The notes under the pieces were generated by a model, which did no database searches, had not been told where the DNA came from, and saw nothing but the letters and a program-made list of their open reading frames with translations. The position numbers and the translations under genes were made by a program. Shown here one piece after another: positions 58,390-64,000 of a stretch of DNA of 64,000 nucleotides. The first letter of the stretch is position 1. Each line of letters opens with the position of its first letter. Source of the DNA: Asaia bogorensis (GTDB lineage: Bacteria > Pseudomonadota > Alphaproteobacteria > Reyranellales > Reyranellaceae); NCBI GenBank assembly GCA_945889625.1, contig CAMDCE010000003.1, forward strand, positions 1-64,000, read 5' to 3'.

Positions 58390-59388
58390 GTGGCTGACTC
58401 TGCGCTATTCCTCGTCATCGGCAGCAATTCTTTTACCGGGGCGGGTTTCGTCCGCCATCTCCTGGAAAAAGGCCACCGCGTCATCGGCATCAGCCGTTCG
58501 GATGAGCCGCATGTGGCGTTCCTGCCGTATCGGTGGCAAGGCGTTCCGGCCGGCTTCCAGTTCCAGCGGCTCGACCTCAATCACGATCTCGAAGGGATCG
58601 TGGCGCTGCTCGAGCGCGAACGGCCGGCCTATGTCGTCAACTTCGCCGCCCAGAGCATGGTGGCGGAAAGCTGGCTCAATCCCGACCACTGGTTCATGAC
58701 CAATGTCGTATCGACGGTCCGCCTGCATGACCGCTTACGCCGCATGAAGTTCCTCGAGCGCTACGTCCACGTCTCGACGCCCGAGGTGTACGGCAGCACG
58801 TCGGGCGACGTGCATGAGGATGCGCCCTTCAATCCCAGTACACCCTATGCGGTGTCGCGTGCCGCGGCCGACATGAGCCTGCGCAGCTTTCACGCCGCCT
58901 ACGGCCTTCCGGTCGTCTACACGCGAGCGGCCAACGTCTATGGCGCCGGCCAGCAGCTCTACCGCATCGTGCCGCGCACGATCCTGAACGTGCGCCTCGG
59001 CCGCAAGCTGCAGCTTCACGGCAGCGGCACCTCCGAGCGCTCCTTCATCCACGTCAAGGACGTGGCCGACGCGACCTACCGGATTGCGCGCTCCGGCCGT
59101 AACGGCGAGGCCTATCACATATCGACCGACCGGATCGTCAGCATCCGTGGGCTGGTGGAGATGATCTGCGGGCAGCTCGGCGTCGATGTCAACAACGTGG
59201 TCGAAGTGGTCGGCGAGCGGCTCGGCAAGGATGCCGCCTACCGCCTCGATAGCGGTAAGATCCGCAAGGCGCTGGCCTGGTCGGATGCGATCTCGCTCGA
59301 GGACGGGATTGCCGAGACGACCGCCTGGGTGGACCGCCATCTCCACGACTTGGCCGGCCTTCCCTCGTCCTACGTCCACAAACCCTGA
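58390..59388 (+). CDS. NDP-sugar 4,6-dehydratase-like SDR with Arg in the YxxxK site
   Basis: 332 residues from GTG 58390. GSNSFTGAGFVRHLLEKGH, NFAAQSMVAESWLNPDHW, STPEVYGST, and ANVYGAGQQLYRIVPRTIL with GSGTSERSFIHVKDVADATY follow RmlB/GMD-like dehydratases. The catalytic segment reads STPYAVSRAAADMS: Tyr153 is present but the Lys four residues on is Arg157. The change is unusual for an active SDR. The gene lies 12 bp after gmhA and 7 bp before a methyltransferase gene. Confidence 0.8.
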   Translation: MADSALFLVIGSNSFTGAGFVRHLLEKGHRVIGISRSDEPHVAFLPYRWQGVPAGFQFQRLDLNHDLEGIVALLERERPAYVVNFAAQSMVAESWLNPDHWFMTNVVSTVRLHDRLRRMKFLERYVHVSTPEVYGSTSGDVHEDAPFNPSTPYAVSRAAADMSLRSFHAAYGLPVVYTRAANVYGAGQQLYRIVPRTILNVRLGRKLQLHGSGTSERSFIHVKDVADATYRIARSGRNGEAYHISTDRIVSIRGLVEMICGQLGVDVNNVVEVVGERLGKDAAYRLDSGKIRKALAWSDAISLEDGIAETTAWVDRHLHDLAGLPSSYVHKP

Positions 59389-59395
59389 GAGTGCC

Positions 59396-60055
59396 ATGGG
59401 CCGCGAAGTCGATCTTCTCGTCAATTACCCGCGCAGTAAGCGCAACGTCGACGAACGTGGTGCCACCAAGAGTGAGGCCGACCGCGCCATTGCGCGCAAA
59501 TTCGGGCGGGAGTTCTTCGACGGCGACCGCAGCCAGGGCTATGGCGGCTTCAATTACATGGCGCGCTTCTGGCAACCCGTCGTGCCGACCTTCCGTGATC
59601 ACTTCGGGCTCAAGGCCGGCGATTCGATCCTCGATGTCGGTTGCGCCAAGGGCTTCTTGATGCACGATATGGCCGAGCTTATTCCCGGCCTGAAGGTCAC
59701 GGGAATCGATGTCTCCGAATACGCCATCGCCAATGCCATGCCCAAGATGAAGCCCCATGTCCGGGTCGCCGATGCGCGGCGGCTGCCCTATGGCGACAAG
59801 TCGTTCGACGTGGTGATTTCCGTCAACACGGTTCATAACCTCGAGCGCGAGGAATGCGGACAGGCGCTGCGCGAGATCGAGCGCGTGGTGCGCCGGGGTG
59901 CCTTCATCACCGTCGACGCTTATCGCAACGAGGACGAACGGCGTCGCATGGAGGCCTGGAACCTCACGGCTAAGACCATGATGTACGTCGACGAGTGGAA
60001 GTCCTTTTTCAAGGAGATCGGTTACACTGGGGACTACTATTGGTTCATCCCATGA
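59396..60055 (+). CDS. class I SAM-dependent methyltransferase
   Basis: 219 residues from ATG 59396; longer frames overlap the SDR and look non-native. Motif I SILDVGCAKGFLMHDMAELI, KVTGIDVSEYAIANAMPKM, VADARRLPYGDKSFDVVISV and NTVHNLEREECGQALREIER are all visible. Last residues DEWKSFFKEIGYTGDYYWF. Its stop overlaps the start of the E1 alpha gene as ATGA, so it is co-translated with the ThDP set. Suggests methylation of the sugar made in the same operon. Confidence 0.85.
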   Translation: MGREVDLLVNYPRSKRNVDERGATKSEADRAIARKFGREFFDGDRSQGYGGFNYMARFWQPVVPTFRDHFGLKAGDSILDVGCAKGFLMHDMAELIPGLKVTGIDVSEYAIANAMPKMKPHVRVADARRLPYGDKSFDVVISVNTVHNLEREECGQALREIERVVRRGAFITVDAYRNEDERRRMEAWNLTAKTMMYVDEWKSFFKEIGYTGDYYWFIP

Positions 60056-61020
60056 ATGTCGAACTCTCCCGCCGGCTGCTGCGAGACATGCTGCGCATAC
60101 GCGCCGTCGAGGAGGCGATCGTTGCGCGTTACAGCGAGCAGAAGATGCGTTGCCCGGTCCATCTCTCGGTCGGGCAGGAAGCACCGTCTGCGGCGGCTGG
60201 AGCCGTACTGCGCCCGACCGATCTGGCGGTAAGCGGCCACCGCGCGCATGCCCACTATCTGGCGAAGGGCGGCGATCTGCCGGCGATGATTGCCGAGATC
60301 TACGGCAAGGCGACCGGCTGCGCTGCCGGCAAGGGCGGTTCCATGCACCTTGTGGACGAGGGCGTCGGCTTCATGGGATCGACCGCGATCGTGGGCGGCA
60401 CGGTGCCGGTCGGCGTCGGCCTCGCGCTTGCGAAGTCGCTGGCGGGCGGCGACGACATCGTCTGCATCTTCATCGGCGACGCCGTGCTCGAGACCGGAGT
60501 GTTCTTCGAATCGGCCAACTTCGCCGTGCTGCGCCGCCTGCCAGTGCTCTTCTTGTGCGAGAACAATCTCTATTCCGTCTATTCGCCGCTCTCCGTGCGT
60601 CAGCCGCCCGGCCGGTCGCTGGCCGGCGTCGCTTCGGGCATGGGGCTTAGCGCCTCGAGCGGCGACGGCAACGACGTGCAGGCCTCGCACGACCTGATCG
60701 CGGCGGCGGTGGCGCGGATCCGCGGCGGCGGCGGCCCGGAGTTCGTCGAGCTTGCGACCTATCGCTGGCGCGAGCATTGCGGCCCGCTCTTCGACAACGA
60801 TATCGGCTATCGTACCGTCGAGGAATTCGAGGACTGGAAGGGACGTGATCCCATTGCGGCATTCAGTCGCCAGCTGGCGGCCAAGAAGGCCATCGACGAC
60901 AAGTGGTTGAAGACGACAGGCGCGGCTATCGACAACGAGGTCGAAGCGGCCTTCAGGTTCGCCGAGCAGTCGCCGTTCCCCGAGGCCAGCCAACGCTTTG
61001 CCGACGTGTACGGCGCATGA
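60052..61020 (+). CDS. thiamine-diphosphate E1-type alpha subunit (set 2)
   Basis: 322 residues from ATG 60052; the open frame back to 59995 is within the upstream gene. PVHLSVGQEAPSAAAGAVL, SGHRAHAHYLAKGGDLPAMI, GKGGSMHLVDEGVGFMGSTA and the ThDP motif region IGDAVLETGVFFESANFAVL, then CENN. The standard GDG has become GDA here. A complete alpha subunit paralogous to 28417-29346. It lies in one operon with a GmhA-like isomerase, two SDRs and a methyltransferase but no E2/E3, so a role in sugar modification is more likely than in central metabolism. Confidence 0.88.
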   Translation: MNVELSRRLLRDMLRIRAVEEAIVARYSEQKMRCPVHLSVGQEAPSAAAGAVLRPTDLAVSGHRAHAHYLAKGGDLPAMIAEIYGKATGCAAGKGGSMHLVDEGVGFMGSTAIVGGTVPVGVGLALAKSLAGGDDIVCIFIGDAVLETGVFFESANFAVLRRLPVLFLCENNLYSVYSPLSVRQPPGRSLAGVASGMGLSASSGDGNDVQASHDLIAAAVARIRGGGGPEFVELATYRWREHCGPLFDNDIGYRTVEEFEDWKGRDPIAAFSRQLAAKKAIDDKWLKTTGAAIDNEVEAAFRFAEQSPFPEASQRFADVYGA

Positions 61021-62072
61021 GCAAGATGAGCTTCGCCGCGGCGATCCGCGACGGGTTTGCCGTGGCTCTGGAGCGTGACCCGCGCGTCATCGTCTATGGC
61101 CTAGGCGTGTCCGACCCCAAGGGCGTCTTCGGCACGACGATCGCGCTACATGAGCGTTTTGGCGCGGACCGGGTATTCGACATGCCGACATCCGAGAATG
61201 CCATGACGGGCATTGGTATCGGGGCGGCGCTGGGCGGCCTGCGGCCCGTGCTCACGCACCAGAGGCTGGATTTCGCGCTCCTCTCGCTCGACCAGATCGT
61301 CAACAACGCTGCCAAGTGGCGCTTCATGTTTGGCGGCAAGCGTGGGGTGCCGATTACCATTCGCATGATCATCGGCCGCGGCTGGGGGCAGGGACCGACG
61401 CACTCTCAGAGCCTGCAGGCCTGGTTTGCCCATATTCCCGGCCTCAAGGTGGTCATGCCGACCACGCCCGACGACGCCAAGGGGCTTCTGCTGTCGAGCA
61501 TCTTCGACGACGATCCGGTGATCTTCCTCGAGCATCGCTGGCTGCACAATCTCGAGGGCGAGGTCCCGGCCGGGGACCATCGCGTCGCCATCGGCAGCGC
61601 CCGAACGCTGCGCTCGGGCGGCGACGCGACAGTCGTCGCCATGTCCCTGATGAGCGTGGAAGCGCTGCACGCGATCGATCATCTGGCGCGGCAGGGCATA
61701 AGCTGTGACCTGATCGATTTGCGCACGATCCGGCCGATCGACTGGCCGGCTATCGAGGCATCGGTGCGTCGCACCGGGCGCCTGCTTGTCGTTGACACCG
61801 GCTATCAGACCGGAGGTGTCTCAGGAGAGATCGTCGCCCGGATCGCCGGATCGTGCTGGAAGAGCCTGCGCTCGGCACCGCGGCGGTTGGCTATGCCCGA
61901 TGTTCCCGAGGCGACCAGCATGGCCTTGACCGAGCACTATCACGTGCGCGCCGAGCATATCGCCCAGGCCGTCGGCGAGCTTGTCGAACGGCCCGTGGAA
62001 TTTGCTTCCCTCACGGCCGGCCGGCGCCATCCGCACGACGTGCCAGGCGACTGGTTCAAGGGGCCGTTCTAG
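61017..62072 (+). CDS. thiamine-diphosphate E1-type beta subunit (set 2)
   Basis: 351 residues from ATG 61017, overlapping the alpha stop by ATGA. VFDMPTSENAMTGIGIGAAL (ThDP-activating Glu), RLDFALLSLDQIVNNAAKW, IGRGWGQGPTHSQSLQAWF, HIPGLKVVMPTTPDDAKGLL, CDLIDLRTIRPIDW, ending DVPGDWFKGPF. The final motif resembles that of the set 1 beta subunit. The stop shares CTAG (62069-62072) with the convergent FkbM gene. Confidence 0.88.
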   Translation: MSKMSFAAAIRDGFAVALERDPRVIVYGLGVSDPKGVFGTTIALHERFGADRVFDMPTSENAMTGIGIGAALGGLRPVLTHQRLDFALLSLDQIVNNAAKWRFMFGGKRGVPITIRMIIGRGWGQGPTHSQSLQAWFAHIPGLKVVMPTTPDDAKGLLLSSIFDDDPVIFLEHRWLHNLEGEVPAGDHRVAIGSARTLRSGGDATVVAMSLMSVEALHAIDHLARQGISCDLIDLRTIRPIDWPAIEASVRRTGRLLVVDTGYQTGGVSGEIVARIAGSCWKSLRSAPRRLAMPDVPEATSMALTEHYHVRAEHIAQAVGELVERPVEFASLTAGRRHPHDVPGDWFKGPF

Positions 62073-62935
62073 TCACCCCAGGGTAGGCGGCCGCGGGACG
62101 TCACGAACAGGCTGCCCTCGCGGTGGCTGGTCGGCAGGTCATCCACCGCCGTCGCGCGTTCCCAGCCAATCTTCTGGGCAAACAGCCCGACATCCAGTCG
62201 GCGGAAGTGTTCGAACAGCGATGCTGCATTTTCGGCCGTGCCGATCTCGACCATGACGTCGAGCTTCGACCAGGTCGCGGCGGGTACGGATTTCAGGATC
62301 GTCACTTCGTGGCCTTCGGCATCGACCTTGGCGAAGTCGGCCGCCGCGGCAATCGGTGCGAAGGCACGTACCGGCACGGCAAAGCGCTCGAGCGGGCCGT
62401 AGGGGTTGGCCTTGGCGCCGGCCAGATGGCTACCGGTCGTATTGCCGACGACGCGCACGAATTCCATCTGCCCGTCGGCATCTGAGACCGCAGCACGCTG
62501 CGGCGTCACCGAGCGGATGCTGTTGCGCTCGAGGTTGGCCTTCAGCAGGTCGAAATGCACCGGGTCGGGCTCGAACGCAGTCACGTCAAAGCCGGCACGG
62601 GCCATCACGATGGAATGCAGCCCGAGATTGGCACCAACGTCGAGCGTGCGCCGGTAGAGCTTCCGGTTGGCCCAATAAAAGGCGAGGATCAGCAGCTCGT
62701 CCAACCCGAACAGGTCGACCGAATCGATCGCGCCCATCCGGCGATAGGGAAAGTCGATGTCGCCGAACGGACCGAAGGCGACGGGACCGCCGTTCTCCTT
62801 CGCGAAGGCGGAGCCGCGGAAATGCTCAGAGAGGAGCGCCTTGAAGGTGGAGAAGGCTGGCCGCGAAGGACACAGTTCCGCACGCAGGTCACCAAGGGCA
62901 TCGAATAGGGCGTCAAGGACGCTGGGCGCGCTCAT
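62069..62935 (-). CDS. FkbM-family methyltransferase
   Basis: 288 residues. RTLDVGANLGLHSIVMARAG is motif I, then VTAFEPDPVHFDLLKANLER, QRAAVSDADGQMEF and ADFAKVDAEGHEVTILKS (FkbM catalytic-core signature). Third FkbM-type enzyme in the window. It lies 19 bp downstream of the ALS-like gene on the same strand, so the two may be co-transcribed. Substrate unknown. Confidence 0.85.
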   Translation of the reverse strand: MSAPSVLDALFDALGDLRAELCPSRPAFSTFKALLSEHFRGSAFAKENGGPVAFGPFGDIDFPYRRMGAIDSVDLFGLDELLILAFYWANRKLYRRTLDVGANLGLHSIVMARAGFDVTAFEPDPVHFDLLKANLERNSIRSVTPQRAAVSDADGQMEFVRVVGNTTGSHLAGAKANPYGPLERFAVPVRAFAPIAAAADFAKVDAEGHEVTILKSVPAATWSKLDVMVEIGTAENAASLFEHFRRLDVGLFAQKIGWERATAVDDLPTSHREGSLFVTSRGRLPWGD

Positions 62936-62954
62936 TCTGTCTCTCTGTTGCTGA

Positions 62955-64000
62955 CTAGACGCCTGGCGTGGCCGAAGGCGCGGTGGCCGAACGTTCGAGA
63001 GGGGCGATGACCATCTCGCGCGCGATCACCTTCGGATCCATGGCCGGCATCTGGTCCTCGAGCGGTGCGCCGAACTTCAGCACCGGATAAAGCTTCTGCG
63101 CCGGGTTGATCTCGACATTGGCCAGTACTGGTCCCGACAAGGCGTAAACCTCACGCAGTCGGGCCTCGATATCGTCTGTGGCGACGATATCTACCACCTT
63201 GAGGCCCATCGCTCGGGCAACCGGACCGATCGGAGGAAAGGACAAGCCGGACGGGCCGTGGACGCCGACATAGCGGGCGTCGAGCCAGGTCTCCAAGGTC
63301 TGCTTCTGGATGCCGTGGCCGTGATTATTGAACACCAGGACCTTAATCGGGATCTTCTGCTCAACCAGCGTCGCCAGCTCGGCGAGGCAAATCATCAGCC
63401 CGCCGTCGCCGATGATGCAGGTGATGCCAGCCTTGTGCGCGGCCTTGGCTGCACCGATGGCCGCCGGCAAGGAGTAGCCCATTGGCGTGTTGTTCCAGGC
63501 CGACATCAGGCGCTGACGGCGTTTGGCGCGCAGGCCGTTGCACGTCCAGGTAAGGTTGCCGCCGGTATCGACGAAGATGAACTCGTCCTCGGGCAGGATG
63601 TCGGACAGGCGGTCGACAAAGTTGTAGGCGTCGACGTAGCCCGCGTCCGACCGGGGCGGCGGGGGACGGTCGTCGGGGAGCACACGCCGCCAATGCGCGA
63701 TGCGCTCCTGCCATTCCGCGAGCCGCAGCCGCGGCGTGTTGCCGAGGCGTGCAAGCCAGGCCGGTACCGCCTGATCGAGCCGCGCCTCGATCTTCAAGTC
63801 GATATCGATGCCGCGGCCGTCGAACTTGTCGAGCTCGCCGCGCGCCGCATCGACCATGACGATCTTGGCCTCCCGGGCGAAAGTCGCGAGAAGGCCGCCC
63901 GTCACGTTCTGCGACAGCCTCGTGCCGAGGCAAACCAGCAGATCGGAGTTCTGGATGGCGAAGTTGCCGAGCCGCGGTCCGTAGACGCCGAAGGGCCCGA
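62955..64000 (-). CDS. acetolactate-synthase-like ThDP enzyme (partial, N-terminus outside window)
   Basis: The frame is open to the right edge, so at least 347 C-terminal residues are present. In the part past 63905 it reads GPFGVYGPRLGNFAIQNSDL and LVCLGTRLSQ, as in the middle domain of IlvB-type proteins. The ThDP-binding domain follows: DTGGNLTWTCNGL, NTPMGYSLPAAIGAAKAAHK, IIGDGGLMICLAELATLV and VLVFNNHGHGIQKQTLE. This is the GDG-to-NN ThDP motif. IlvB-like enzymes join a pyruvate-derived two-carbon unit to an acceptor; YerE of yersiniose synthesis is a glycan example. Ordinary acetolactate synthase would be accompanied by an ilvH subunit, which is not seen. Confidence 0.86.
   Translation of the reverse strand, partial: GPFGVYGPRLGNFAIQNSDLLVCLGTRLSQNVTGGLLATFAREAKIVMVDAARGELDKFDGRGIDIDLKIEARLDQAVPAWLARLGNTPRLRLAEWQERIAHWRRVLPDDRPPPPRSDAGYVDAYNFVDRLSDILPEDEFIFVDTGGNLTWTCNGLRAKRRQRLMSAWNNTPMGYSLPAAIGAAKAAHKAGITCIIGDGGLMICLAELATLVEQKIPIKVLVFNNHGHGIQKQTLETWLDARYVGVHGPSGLSFPPIGPVARAMGLKVVDIVATDDIEARLREVYALSGPVLANVEINPAQKLYPVLKFGAPLEDQMPAMDPKVIAREMVIAPLERSATAPSATPGV

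Noticed and set aside
1..64000. tRNA, rRNA, CRISPR arrays, insertion sequences with transposase
   Set aside because: I looked for cloverleaf-like sequence, spaced direct repeats and transposase motifs and saw none. Only the 127-bp palindromic element and isolated hairpins were found.

Overview
The window is high-GC DNA of an alphaproteobacterium. Two housekeeping blocks support this: yicC-gmk at the left edge and the surA-pdxA-rsmA block at 6963-10075, which normally lie close together in this class (often with lptD upstream of surA). Here they are separated by glycan genes. I cannot name the genus. Nearly everything else (about 45 genes) belongs to surface-glycan or protein-glycan synthesis, so this is a large polysaccharide/glycosylation region.

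Layout. 1-1321: yicC (partial) and gmk. 1446-6966: a GT2 glycosyltransferase, a GT2-GT41 (O-GlcNAc-transferase-like) fusion and a methyltransferase. 6963-10075: rsmA, pdxA, surA. 10287-15306: an FkbM methyltransferase, an AGE-family sugar isomerase, and a minus-strand set (SDR dehydratase, GHMP heptose kinase, RmlC-like epimerase) resembling a GDP-6-deoxy-heptose set. 15443-25265: a broken methyltransferase, a DegT-fold sugar 3-dehydrase carrying His instead of the PLP lysine, another FkbM enzyme, a UXS-like SDR, a sugar C-methyltransferase, a second GT2-GT41 fusion and a methyltransferase. 25595-32195: an SDR, an ABC-2 polysaccharide exporter (permease plus ATPase), a thiamine-diphosphate E1 alpha/beta pair, another SDR and a dolichol-phosphate-mannose-synthase-like GT2. 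32350-45553: two paralogous pairs of a small membrane protein followed by a large GT-C-like membrane protein, two short soluble relatives of the small protein, two PhyH-type oxygenases, a radical SAM enzyme, a further large membrane protein and a methyltransferase. 45675-53628: a Rieske protein, a flippase-like protein, a domain-swapped HldE-like enzyme, an HddC-like nucleotidyltransferase, a second radical SAM enzyme and two SDRs. 53929-56697: a minus-strand membrane/GT2 operon. 56858-64000: SDR, gmhA-like isomerase, SDR, methyltransferase, a second E1 alpha/beta pair, an FkbM enzyme and an acetolactate-synthase-like ThDP enzyme running off the edge.

How they may work together (inference). 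GmhA, the HldE-like enzyme, the HddA-like kinase and the HddC-like transferase could make an NDP-heptose; the GMD-like and RmlC-like enzymes could deoxygenate and epimerise it. The His-type 3-dehydrase, two E1 pairs and the ALS-like enzyme, with no E2 or E3 subunits in view, suggest deoxy and possibly carbon-branched sugars, by analogy with YerE (yersiniose) and AviB1/B2 (avilamycin). C-, O- and FkbM-type methyltransferases, PhyH oxygenases and radical SAM enzymes would add further decorations. Wzm/Wzt-like proteins would export a lipid-linked glycan, and the GT41 fusions could glycosylate proteins or extend glycans.

The most unusual items are the three ThDP systems, the GT2-GT41 fusions, a small protein module found four times, the reversed HldE domain order, SDRs with altered YxxxK motifs, and a dispersed 127-bp palindromic repeat.
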